Positions 31,107 through 41,419 of a DNA stretch of 64,000 nt are shown here, piece by piece. The DNA comes from Dasysyrphus tricinctus. Its lineage: Eukaryota; Arthropoda; Insecta; Diptera; Syrphidae. The notes below the pieces were generated by a model. That model was not told the DNA's origin, ran no database searches, and saw only the letters and a list, made by a program, of their open reading frames with translations. Position 1 is the stretch's first letter. Each line of letters opens with the position of its first letter. A program made the translations under genes and the position numbers. The stretch spans positions 270,673,705 through 270,737,704 of the forward strand of contig OY992530.1 of NCBI GenBank assembly GCA_963921185.1, given 5' to 3'.

Positions 31107-31140
31107 CTAGCGGGCATTCGCAATTGTTTAGCAACCGACT
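31107..31140 (-). promoter_or_regulatory. Putative 5' UTR exon and initiator of the same host gene
   Basis: TCAGTC at 31142-31137 matches the fly initiator consensus (start A at 31140). It is followed by a short untranslated exon ending CTAG|GTAATT, a 56-nt intron (31106-31051), and the acceptor of the coding exon. The initiator is inferred from sequence alone. Confidence 0.45.
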
Positions 31141-31144
31141 GATT

Positions 31145-32065
31145 CCTAATTCAAACTAAGATCAAATCATTTGTGAACCAAAGATAAAATAAAAAGTTTC
31201 ATTCGTTTTGAAAGCTATATATGTATTGTAGTTTTGTCGATGTTTGTTTATGATTAGTACTTTGATCAATAACAAAAATATATGTTTTCTTGAAAAGTTA
31301 TGATTTTATTATTTGGTAAATTAAATCAGTCTTTTTCATTCTTATTTCAGCTTATCATTAATACAAATTTTTGTTAGCATACTTACCATATTTATTAAAT
31401 GTTTAAACAGAATTTCAAATTGAGGATAAAAAAGCACTAGAATAAACACGCACTATTAATATCACATAACTAGGTAACTAGGTTTTTTTTACAGGAAAAT
31501 CTTTAACGAAGAATTGATCACCGTACCGTTTTCGCTTTGTACTGTCATTTTTCAAAATATTTCAACTTATTGTTGATTTCCTTTTTTATATAATTACCTT
31601 ATTGTTCTGTTGATGGCTAAAGTTGACGTCTATCCACTGCCGGGAATCCTTAGCTGAAAAATTTATTTCGCAATCATTCTGAGACTACACTTTTGTTGTT
31701 TTTCTTTTGTAAATTAGCTTAATCGTTGTGTTTTTCTTTTTTCTAAATATATCGAGGGTTTGATTTGTTGTTTTTGTTTTCATTCTTTTTTCATATTCAT
31801 TAAGATTCTAACAAGTAAGAGAAATTACTAACGCGATTACAATTCAATATTTTTGTTTTTGAGTATAATCAATCCAAAACGACATAGGATGGTAATAGTT
31901 CCTTTTTTCGTTGTGGGTTGTTTATCCTCTTTATCATATTGTTAACTAAAATTACTTAAAATTACTTTATAACATAACATGATAAAAATCATTCCAGTTT
32001 GTTTGTTGATTTTCTTAACCATTATCTCTTCATGCAGAATGGATGGAGTTACCTCCAGATGACAT
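31145..32065 (-). other. 3' UTR and downstream flank of Wdr33
   Basis: AT-rich sequence after the Wdr33 stop. Several AATAAA-type signals occur on the minus strand (for example near 31660), and the exact cleavage site cannot be chosen. The next gene on the same strand appears to start near 31140. Confidence 0.5.
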
Positions 32066-33123
32066 TCAAAACCTTCGGCTGTTTCGGTTTTTGTTATGGC
32101 GTCTATCGTTCCGCCCCCGGTCTCGATTGCGCCTACTCCCGCCACTGCCTTTACCACTGCCAGTGTTGCTATTCCCGTCGTCGAATTCTTCCTTGAATCT
32201 ATGGTTAGACGGGTTGTCGTTTCGACCACCGTCCGAGTTGTTATCGTGTTCTCTGTCTTCTCTAAAACTATTATTATGGTTGGGAGCACCAAACGGGTTG
32301 TTTGGATTGGAACTTGTACTGGTGTTGAATGCATTCGTATTGAATGGAGCATTCGATGAATTGTTGTTATTGTTAAAGCCATTTTGTTGTTGCGGCGTTG
32401 CCCAAGGACTTGCTCGATTTGAATCATTGTTTGCCAGGAGTCCTGTTGCCCAAGGGCTGGGACGAATGCCGTCCTCGGTCTTGATGCGCCGGAAGTCTAC
32501 ATCTCCGTTTGGAAGGACTTCAGGTTCGTCTATTGTTTTCACTTTCACTGAGAATGGATTGTTTAAGTTTCTACGCCAGTCAATATCACCAGCATATATC
32601 ACTTTGGCATTGTGATTAATCGGCTCAAATCGAGACTTTTTAACGGGTGGGGATCTACTCCGGTCACGAAGTGGGGATTTACTCCGTCTATTCTCAACGG
32701 GCACAACATCACTTAGTTCGTCGATTTCACCAGAGCTAATGTATCGATTCAGTGCATCGGGGCCGTTTCGGATTATTGCAGCCAACTTACTGTCGGGCAT
32801 CACCCGAATCACTCTTCCATATACCGATATACCAACTATTGTGCTTGGATCCATGTTATCTGGCATACCTTCAGCTAACATACAAATTTCTTTGGAATCT
32901 CGTAAATTATTTTCTTCACCTTCCTCATTTCGTCGGCTATCGTTCCAGTGCGCTTGGAAATTTCTTGGAATTGGCTTGCTATAGGGAACTTTTTTCTCTC
33001 GGTCTCTGTCTAGGATTTTGTTAGGATCTAAATCGAGTCCAGGAATAAATCCTTTGTCGGCAGTCAGACTCTCGGTAAATTCTACTTTGTCCTCTGGGCC
33101 CATACCAGGTATGACCGCATCAT
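32066..33123 (-). CDS. Wdr33: Wdr33 (Pfs2 orthologue), last exon: post-WD40 tail
   Basis: WDR33/Pfs2 is the WD40 subunit of the polyadenylation complex (CPSF) that, with CPSF30, binds AAUAAA in pre-mRNA. This exon starts after acceptor TTTCCTTTGTAG with DDAVIPGMGPEDKVEFTESL, the conserved PGMG motif just after the propeller. GLDLDPNKILDRDREKKVPY, an Arg/Ser stretch (RSKSPLRDRSRSPP), Asn-rich low complexity and an RG-type basic end (NRDRGRNDRRHNKNRNSRRF) follow. Vertebrate WDR33 has a much longer collagen-like tail; this shorter Asn-rich tail is fly-like. The stop is at 32066-32068. Confidence 0.9.
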
Positions 33124-33243
33124 CTACAAAGGAAACAACGAAGTCATAAAATTAATAATCAGTAAATTGAATTGAACTTATTCCATAATATCATCAAAAA
33201 AACATGATATTTAGAAAGCATTAAACAGAACCAGTAGCCTTAC

Positions 33244-33455
33244 CATATTCACATTCATCAAGAGTGGACAAACTAGCTGGAAGCGTATTCAAGTTGTACT
33301 TGTCTCTCATGAGATCTCCAGGGCGGTTTCTTGTCCAGAATTTAATGGTATGATCATTTGAGCCAGAACATAGTATATGACCAAGTGGATGCCATGCCAG
33401 AGTCCAAACAATACTATCGTGAGCTGTATCGATACCACCGATTTCCTTGTCAGTG
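33244..33455 (-). CDS. Wdr33: Wdr33 exon: last WD40 repeat
   Basis: Reads DKEIGGIDTAHDSIVWTLAW, then HPLGHILCSGSNDHTIKFWT and RNRPGDLMRDKYNLN, nearly invariant in WDR33. Acceptor TTGAATTTAG at 33457, donor TATG|GTAAGG at 33243. It joins in frame to the last exon (codon TAT G|AT GAT). Its upstream intron (33456-37926) holds the giant palindrome. Confidence 0.93.
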
Positions 33456-35874
33456 CTAAATTCAAAAGAAATTAGTAAGCTTCACATATTAGTCCAGTAA
33501 CCTTGTAGTTTCATAGTACTGAGACCTTGCGTCAGGTCCGGTAGTTCTGATTTTTTGCTGAGTTGTTTATGATGTTGGCCTAGTATTAAATCTGATTTTT
33601 CGACCTCGAGTGCCGAACGCAACATTGGTAAAAATCCAAAAAACCGCGAATTTTTCGCGGTTTTTTCACTTATTGGCTATTTTAACCATTACGCCTTAAC
33701 TTCCGAATAAAACATTGCTCTACGATTTCAACCTTACTAAATTTGCTTCAATTTGAGTCTAAAGCCGGTTCTGTAGACAAAACGATTTCCAAGGGACGGC
33801 ATTTCAAAATATAGCAATAAAAAATTTAAAACAACAAGTAGTATATAAAACAGTATAATAACAAAAACATGGTCTTTGACATATGCTGCATCAAAGCAAT
33901 AGAGCGTGTAGATTGGGCCAAAAGAAGAAAACAATAGTACCGGATGGGGGGTATATATCCCCCCGTTTAGGCGGGAGGGGCAATTTTAAGAAAAGTTGAC
34001 TTCAAATAGAAAAATAACCATAAAAATACAAAGGTAATATCTGGACGAAAATCCATTCCTCATCTCAAAGCCAGAAATCCATTCTTTAATTTTTTTTTTA
34101 AATAAAGTTTTTTTAGCTGATAGTTTTTTGAAAAATTTACTTTCAAACTCAAAATTTTGAGAAAAAGACGATTTTTTTTGTTAATCTATTTTTTTTTTTT
34201 TATTTTATGGAAATAAGTACTATTTTTGATTTTGATTTTCAATGCCCTTATTAATTCTTGGTTAAAAACTGAAAACCAAATGCTAAAATGACTTCAAGTT
34301 TTTGAGAAAACTGAAATTAACATGATCAACTTCACTGTTTTCAGTCTAGTATCCTTTTTCTTCGAGGTGGGAGGGCTCTGCCTCAGGTGCGGTAGTTCTG
34401 ATTTTTAGATGAGTTGCTTATGATGTTGGCCTTCGCAATAATCCAAGTTTTCGACCTCGAGCGCCGAACGCAACTTTGTGAAATACGCAAAAAACCGAGA
34501 AATTTTCGCGGTTTTTTCAGTTATTGGCTATTTTAACCTTTAAGGCCTGGTTTTCGACTATAACTTTGCGCTACCATTACAAAATAATTAAATGGGCTTC
34601 AATTTGAGCTAAAAATCAATTCAAATTTTGAATTTTTTCATCAACTTTTGAATTTAGAATGCTGCAAATCGAATTGAAGGGGGCTTATTCACCCCTTGTG
34701 TGAAATCGTTTGCCCCTTTTCAATGATTTTTGTATACTGTGTAGCGTGTCATGTTGGCTTTATTTTAAGATATTAATCATGAACATCGGATGAGTAGAAA
34801 CGGAGTTATGATTTTTTAAAGTCAACCATATAAAACTCGAACTAAAACATTCGCTTCAGATAACTCACTGGTGGGTACTGAACTGAGTACTGCTTTAGTT
34901 CGAGTTTTATATTGTTGACTTTAAAAAATCATAACTCCGTTTCTACTCATCCGATCTTCATGATTAATATCTTAAAATAAAGCCAACATGACACGCTACA
35001 CAGTATACAAAAATCATTGAAAAGGGGCAAACGATTTCACACAAGGGGTGAATAAGCCCCCTTCAATTCGATTTGCAGCATTCTAAATTCAAAAGTTGAT
35101 GAAAAAATTCAAAATTTGAATTGATTTTTAGCTCAAATTGAAGCCCATTTAATTATTTTGTAATGGTAGCGCAAAGTTATAGTCGAAAACCAGGCCTTAA
35201 AGGTTAAAATAGCCAATAACTGAAAAAACCGCGAAAATTTTTCGGTTTTTTGCGTATTTCACAAAGTTGCGTTCGGCGTTGGAGGTCGAAAACTTGGATT
35301 ATTGCTAAGGCCAACATCATAAACAACTCATCTAAAAATCAGAACTACCGCATCTGAGGCAGAGCCCTCCCACCCCGAAGAAAAAGGATACTAGACTGAA
35401 AACAGTGAAGTTGATCATGTTAATTTCAGTTTTCTCAAAAACTAGAAGTCATTTTAGCATTTGGTTTTCAGTTTTTAACTAAGAATTAATAAGGGCATTG
35501 AAAATCAAAATCAAAAATAGTACTTAATACCATAAAATAAAAAAATAAAAATAGATTAACAAAAAAGAATCGTCTTTTTCTCAAAATTTTGAGTTTGAAA
35601 GTAAATTTTTCAAAAACTATCAGCTAAAAAAACTTTATTTAAAAAAAAAATTAAGAATGGATTTCTGGCTTTGAGATGAGGAATGGATTTTCGTCCAGAT
35701 ATTACCATTGTATTTTTATGGTTATTTTTCTATTTGAAGTCAACTTTTCTTAAAATTGCCCCTCCCGCCTAAACGGGGGGATATATACCCCCCATCCGGT
35801 ACTATTGTTTTCTTCTTTTGGCCCAATCTACACGCTCTATTGCTTTGATGCAGCATATGTCAAAGATGTTGCGG

Positions 35875-37508
35875 GCTCCTTTCTTGCCGTCGGGGTCAGT
35901 GCTGGCATGCTTGACCGGCCTCACGCTCGTCGGAGGGTGTTGGTTCTTGACCCCTATCGGAACCGCGCAGACAAAAATCATGCCAGGCTCAACGTCGAGG
36001 TGATATGACGTTGCGAGAAACACTAGTCATTACCCACCCTGCCATGGTTACCTATCTCGCCTAAGCAACCCCTTAAGTCGCCATCCTTCATTCCCTCATC
36101 CCACCCCTACCATCATTGTTGATCCTCATCCTTTATCCTTTCAAATTAAAAACCCATTATGCTTTCATTTTTATGCTCAAACGTTATAAATCATAGTTTT
36201 ATTGCCCATTTTAAAAATAAAAATAAAATAAATTAAACAAAAATCAAAATAAATATAATAAAACAATTACGCTAATTTTGCCAAAAACAAGTTAAAAATG
36301 GTCCACTATTAATTGACCAAAACAAATACAAAAAAAAACAATCTAAAACGATGAATTTAATGTGCACTCAAATGTATTTATATGTATTGCTAATGTATAC
36401 CTGCGTTAGCTAGTACTCAACAACGTACTGCACTACTTTAATTTACCGCGCAATAGTCCCCGACCCGAAATTCCCTAATATGTGTAGTACACGATCAAAA
36501 AAGGTACAAGCAAATAAAATTACTCACCACTTTGCTGGCGCTTCCGTTTACGGCTGACGATGAAGTGGCCACTGCATCCAGGCTGTAGTATGTTGACAAA
36601 TACCTGTATTACTTTTTCACTTATTTAATCGGTTAGCTACACAACAAATTGAATTTCTTAAAATTTAGCCCTAGTGCAAGATTTAACTATCCGTATATAT
36701 GAGGATATATATACATACATACGGGCACTAAAATTCACTTGTTGGTTCTTACTTTAATGATTACTTTAAATTTTAGGGTTTTAGTCTTTAAATTGCAAAA
36801 TAAATGGGCAGATTAGAAGCAAATGAACAAAGTTATGTACAAAAAAAAAATAAAAATATCAGATATTGTGGGTGGTCGCCGGGATCGAACTCACGACCCT
36901 TGGCCTGGCGGGCTGTCGCCTAGTTGGCTGCGCCACGGAGGTCCTTGGTTTAGTTTTGGTTTAAAATGTTGTTATCTTGAGTATTTTGGATATAGCTGGT
37001 GATCATTATTCAGAGGAGTTGGTTACAATACTTTTTTTGCACAATAGGAACTTTGCACCAAACCGAACTCTTTTGCCGATCGTAGATTAAATATTCGGCC
37101 ACCCACTTTGTGGGGGCCGTGACCACAGCGTTGCTTTTGTTTGAATAGCAGGTAAAATTCCTTTAATTTTTTAACGAGCTTCTAAAGATTTTGTTAAAAT
37201 AAAAGCTAAAAGTTTCCTCTTTACTTCCTCACACTTGCACTGTTTTCTTTTTAATTTCACATGTAAATTTGTTTAAATTAATTTTTATTTAGGCACTGGT
37301 GAAGGGAAACTTTCGCGCTCTTATCTGTGTGGATTTGATTTTGGGCATCTCCATCTATGTTCCCCTGCATGTTGACGGGAAAAGTGCCACAACTTTTCAA
37401 CGGTGACGACTCATTCTCACACATAAACGCTTTTCTCCTACTTTAAGCGAAAAGTTAGGGGAGTAGTGGCTTATTTGAAAAATAAAATCAAACACGTAAA
37501 TGCATTTC
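35875..37508. mobile_element. 1.6-kb insertion in the right arm of the palindrome
   Basis: The left arm is continuous where the right arm is broken, which defines this insert. It is flanked by CAAAGA on both sides (about 35869-35874 and 37512-37517), a probable target duplication. Contents: a GC-richer 130-nt start, an AT-rich middle, and a tRNA-like block (36870-36945). On the minus strand a short open segment ends in AAAGTG|GTGAGT (about 36530), a splice-donor-like site. I cannot assign a family. Confidence 0.6.
36870..36945 (-). other. tRNA-like sequence, SINE-head type
   Basis: On the minus strand, A-box-like GTGGCGCAGCC (36936-36926) and B-box-like GAGTTCGATCC (36892-36882), with an anticodon-arm-like GCCCGCCAGGCCAAGGGTC between. 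The acceptor stem and T-stem do not pair well, so a tRNA-derived SINE or LTR-embedded relic is likelier than a working tRNA gene. Confidence 0.5.
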
Positions 37509-37926
37509 GTTACAAAGACCATGTTTTTGTTATTATACTGTTTTATATACTACTTGTTGTTTTAAATTTTTTATTGCTATATTTTGAAATGCCGTCCCTT
37601 GGAAATCGTTTTGTCTACAGAACCGGCTTTGGACTCAAATTGAAGCAAATTTAGTAAGGTTGAAATCGTAGAGCAATGTTTTATTCGGAAGTTAAGGCGT
37701 AATGGTTAAAATAGCCAATAAGTGAAAAAACCGCGAAAAATTCGCGGTTTTTTGGATTTTTACCAATGTTGCGTTCGGCGCTCGAGGTCGAAAAATCAGA
37801 TTTAATACTAGGCCAACATCATAAACAACTCAGCAAAAAATCAGAACTACCGGACCTGACGCAAGGTCTAATGTATATAGTTACTGGACTATATGTAAGT
37901 TATACATTTATGTATCGTTTACATAC

Positions 37927-38160
37927 CCGACATTCCAAAATAACACCGAACCATCTGAGCCCCCAGAGCTAAAAAGACCTTCATGTACTGGATGCCAAGA
38001 CACAGAGCTGGCTTCCTTCTTATGACCACGAAATACTTGAACTTCTTCGCGGAGATTTCTAATATCAAAAAGTTTGAGGAGATGATCTCGAGACGCAGTT
38101 ACCAACCAATTTCCATTGTTGTTCCATTTAAGATCCATGACAGTTGATTTGTGAGCATGC
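37927..38160 (-). CDS. Wdr33: Wdr33 exon: two WD40 repeats
   Basis: Reads HAHKSTVMDLKWNNNGNWLV, TASRDHLLKLFDIRNL, VFRGHKKEASSVSWHPVHEG and SGGSDGSVLFWNVG. The order matches WDR33 blades. Acceptor AATCTTAG at 38161, donor GTCGG|GTATGT at 37926. The phase joins exactly to the next exon (GG|C ACT GAC). Confidence 0.93.
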
Positions 38161-38226
38161 CTAAGATTAAAACGATGCATTAATATAAGGTTTGGAGAAA
38201 AAAACAAAGAAATAATTGAAGCTTAC

Positions 38227-38353
38227 AATGTAGCCAAAGCTTGGCCACTCTTTGGATCCCATAATTTTATTGGTTGTTGATTATCCTTGCTTCCGGAAAC
38301 TATAAGTGCTTTTTGAGGGTGCCAGTGAACACATTTTACATCAGCACCATGAC
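38227..38353 (-). CDS. Wdr33: Wdr33 exon: WD40 repeat
   Basis: Reads GHGADVKCVHWHPQKALIVS, then GSKDNQQPIKLWDPKSGQAL and ATL, diagnostic of WDR33/Pfs2. Acceptor TCTATTCCAG, donor ACATT|GTAAGC. The intron to the next exon is 66 nt (38226-38161). Confidence 0.93.
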
Positions 38354-39012
38354 CTGGAATAGAAATATAATAAATACGTAATTTATGTTTTGCATATTAT
38401 TTAATACGGTAGTAATAAAATATGTTGGGTTAAGTTAGAATGGATAGAATCGGAATGATAGGTCAACCCGCATCACATCACTTGAGTCTCAATATATTTT
38501 TTATGATCCCCAGAATGTAGATGTAGGCAAAGAAGCGAGTGGAAATGTATGTGTCCTTAAAACATCTTGAATTCTGAAGGACTTCAGGGATGTTCCTTAG
38601 TGGCAAATTCGGGACATCACCTAGTTCTTTTTTGTTTTGGTTTGGTTTTAGCTAGTCTGAAGGATTAACAAGGAAGAAAGGAGCGCCTTTCCCCGCCTCT
38701 GCATAAGTCAGATGTGCTGCTCATGTGAGCACAAACCTACACACGCGCACAATCATACGCACGCATAATCATACTAACGCATGTTCACTGCCTGAACAGA
38801 ATAGAGTGCTGCAACTGGAGCTGCAGCTGGAATAGCTGATGTCAAAAAGTGTCGTACATTTTTTTTACGCGCCCACAATGCAGCTGTACAGCTTTCTAAC
38901 ATTTCAGTATCGAAAATAAAAATAAGAACAGAAATAAAAATGAATAATGATGAAAAAGAAGCTAAAATTGCTTTAGGTCTTTATGAAAGATTGAAAAGAG
39001 TTTAAAAATCAC
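38354..39012. other. Intron sequence, unassigned repeat
   Basis: Part of the 1.9-kb Wdr33 intron (38354-40250). It has a GC-richer patch at 38440-38900 with CA/CG alternation (ACACACGCGCACAATCATACG) and several AGCTG motifs. It looks like an old insertion but could not be assigned. Confidence 0.35.
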
Positions 39013-39283
39013 TGTGTAAATTCATAAACGTCAAATGTTTCCGCATCACTGCTTTTTTGCGATGCTGATGCGCAACGCAGCTAATGCTGATACAAATGCA
39101 TCAGCAACAACGCATCAAGAATTTTTCTGATTCTAATTTGCTTGAAGTTTGCGCATCACTTGATGCAAGTTTGCAATAATGAACATGTTACGCAAAAAGT
39201 GATGCGAGTTTGATGCATTTATGAATGTTTGGCGGAAATGATTGTGCATCATTGCTGCAACGATGCGTTTATGAATTTACACA
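39013..39283. mobile_element. MITE with TGTGTAAATTCATAAACG termini
   Basis: Perfect 18-bp inverted ends TGTGTAAATTCATAAACG. The interior is nearly self-complementary with many GCATCA/TGATGC motifs. The target duplication was not resolved. It lies in a Wdr33 intron. Confidence 0.75.
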
Positions 39284-40250
39284 CTTTAACCTACATGTAA
39301 ACACTCGGTTGCGCTCGCAATTTTGAAACGAGTTTTTTGTGATAGATTTTCTTTAAAATTATTCTTCTTAAGAGTTATTCTGCACCTTTTACAACTTGAT
39401 CTACACTTTAAAATATCTTGTATTCCGACAGAGCAATAAGACACAGCAATATCACTCGCATCGATCAAATCGGTCGAGAAAAATTTAACAAAGCTCATGC
39501 ATATTGTTTTAATTTTCATTGTTTCTCGACCAATTTTATCAATGCGAGAGTTACAGAACGAGGGCACCGGTTTCTTTTGCGTTTAAAATTTAAATGATAA
39601 AACATCGATTGTTGTGAAGCAATGTTTGACAAGATGTCAAACCAAGTTTTTGTGGGAACATACATAGCAAGTTTTTTCTGTAATAAAATCTTTTCAATAC
39701 CACCCCAGCAGTATACGCTTTAATTAAGTATATATGTAATGAGCGCGTATGTTTATTTAATTTTGTTATAAATATTTTCATTTGGAAAACTTGAATGTAT
39801 GAACAATTATTATATATTTTACTGCCGTACTGCTTTTTTTCCTCGAAGTATGCACTGTTTTCTGAAAAAGTGAAACGACAGCCCTGATCACGTCCCTGTT
39901 CACTGAACAATTTTCTTGTGGCCGCCATTTCCACCTACCTACCTAGGAACTTCTATAATGAAAGCTCTCCTCTATACGCATGAAAAATTAAAGCGAGAAA
40001 CCGATTTGATAACCAACCTTAGGATAGGACTAGTAGGGTACTTGTATTTACGTAAAGAAGGTGTGAAGAAATTGGCCACTAGACTATTTAGAAAGGAAAA
40101 TGTAGATAGAGCATCATTTCGCATCCCCCGCCCCACCTGTCGGCTTTTGGTTTATAGTTTATCAATAACATACAACATATTTAAATTTGCAAACAAGGTA
40201 TAAACTTACCTTAGTGCTTAAAAATACATATTTTTTTTTGATTAACTAAC
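39284..40250. other. Rest of the Wdr33 intron, unassigned
   Basis: AT-rich, with small frames lacking recognisable motifs on both strands. No inverted-repeat element found. Confidence 0.35.
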
Positions 40251-40348
40251 CTCTCAATACTCGTTCTTCTTGACATCGGTAAAAATCCCACACTCTTAAC
40301 GTTCCATCGTCGCTGCAACTTACAAATTTACTATCCGTAGGGCTAAAG
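40251..40348 (-). CDS. Wdr33: Wdr33 exon: WD40 repeat, most upstream found
   Basis: Reads FSPTDSKFVSCSDDGTLRVW, then DFYRCQEERVLRG, matching the WDR33 blade before GHGADVKC. Donor AGAG|GTTAGT at 40250, acceptor CATTTTATAG. The start phase needs a preceding exon ending in two bases of a codon. The N-terminal 200 or so residues, including the first blades, were not found upstream in this window. Confidence 0.92.
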
Positions 40349-41023
40349 CTATAAAATGCATTCAAAGAATGAAAAAACAAAAAGAAATAAACAAACGTAT
40401 TTTATTTTAAAACAGTAGTTATTTAACCTTTTATAAAATGTAATCATTTGACACTTTTCTTAAAGATGTTTGTCCAAAACATTTTACATACATAATTTGT
40501 TTTTAAATTAAAAAAAAATTAAACTGACACTCCTATTACGGTTGTCAATTATCAATTTGATAGTTGATAAGCCTTGAAAATTGTTTTTTTTTTTTTAACT
40601 CAATCTATTAATAAACTGGTCAAAAATTCTTTTATAGTTTTTTTATTTTCTTGTTATTGGCAACTGCCTGCATCATTCTCAATGATCAAAACTTTTATAA
40701 GATGGATTTTTAAACATTGAATTTTAAATTTATCAACTATCAAATTGATAATTGACAATCGTCAACTATGATAGGTACGGTGACCATCCGTCCTCTTTTT
40801 AAGAGGACAGTTTTCTTTTTCGGTAGCGTGTCCTCTCTATTTTTTTTTTGTAAGAGGACAGTAATTTGTCCTCCTTTTACTAAATTGTACTCTCAATATC
40901 CTCTTTTCATCTTTCAAATAATTTTTCTACGATTAAAAATACATTAGGTACTTTCTTTATTACTAAATCACTTAGATATAAAAAGTAGCCAGCACTGGTT
41001 TGAATTCAAAAGCTTTTCCAATA

Positions 41024-41334
41024 GGGGGGTTTTCACATAGATCAATTAGGTGTGTTTTGTTGACCTATTTAATGTGAACATAATAAGATACGTTCCACAT
41101 TCAGCCATAGAGTTACTGGAGCTGAAATGTGAAGTTAACTTGTTGTTGTTGGAATTTGCATTGGAAAATTTGCCTTAAGTCAACAAAACACGCCTATTGT
41201 TGACAACACTGCTAGATGGAACAAGTTTTCAAAATATTTTGTAAACCATACAAATCAGGTTGACAACATGTTTTTTTGCGTGGTTGTCAACAATGATTGA
41301 TAAGATGTTGATCCATGAAAACAGCAAACCCCCC
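41024..41334. mobile_element. MITE with GGGGGGTTT termini
   Basis: Ends GGGGGGTTTTCACATAGATC and GGGGGGTTTGCTGTTTTCAT, the latter shifted by a few nt but then sharing GGATCAAC. Flanked by TA on both sides. 311 bp, no coding frame. Nested in the hAT element. Confidence 0.7.
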
Positions 41335-41419
41335 TAATGTATACGAATTAAGAAAAGATCAAGAAATCAATGATGAGGATTTATTTGACAAGATCACTTG
41401 AGTCAAACGATAAGTCAAT

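Larger units (their letters stand above)
33482..37898. mobile_element. Foldback-like giant palindrome in a Wdr33 intron
   Basis: Left arm about 33482-34880. Right arm about 34905-35874, continued at 37509-37898 after a later insertion. The arms are inverted copies with only scattered differences, giving a 1.4-kb stem and a loop of a few tens of nt around 34890. Termini share AGTCCAGTAAC and GACCTTGCGTCAGGTCCGG. Each arm carries a second internal copy of the terminal module (CAGGTGCGGTAGTTCTGATT at 34383). Only about 55 nt of the 4471-nt intron appears original. No transposase seen. Confidence 0.85.

Noticed and set aside
31942..32427. 161-codon minus-strand frame overlapping the Wdr33 stop
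   Set aside because: Alternative frame of the same low-complexity exon, Thr/Ile-rich by composition.
32043..32615. 190-codon plus-strand frame opposite the Wdr33 tail
   Set aside because: Antisense shadow of the Arg/Asn-rich Wdr33 C-terminus; the real frame has conserved WDR33 motifs and splice sites.
35802..36023. 73-codon minus-strand frame at the palindrome/insert junction
   Set aside because: It spans the insertion breakpoint, so it is a chance fusion; the other arm has a matching shadow at 33737-33934.
36870..36945. Functional tRNA gene
   Set aside because: A and B boxes are present but the acceptor and T stems do not pair properly, so it is called tRNA-like only.
39916..40203. 95-codon plus-strand frame in a Wdr33 intron
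   Set aside because: No recognised motif, antisense to the gene, ends inside AT-rich intron.
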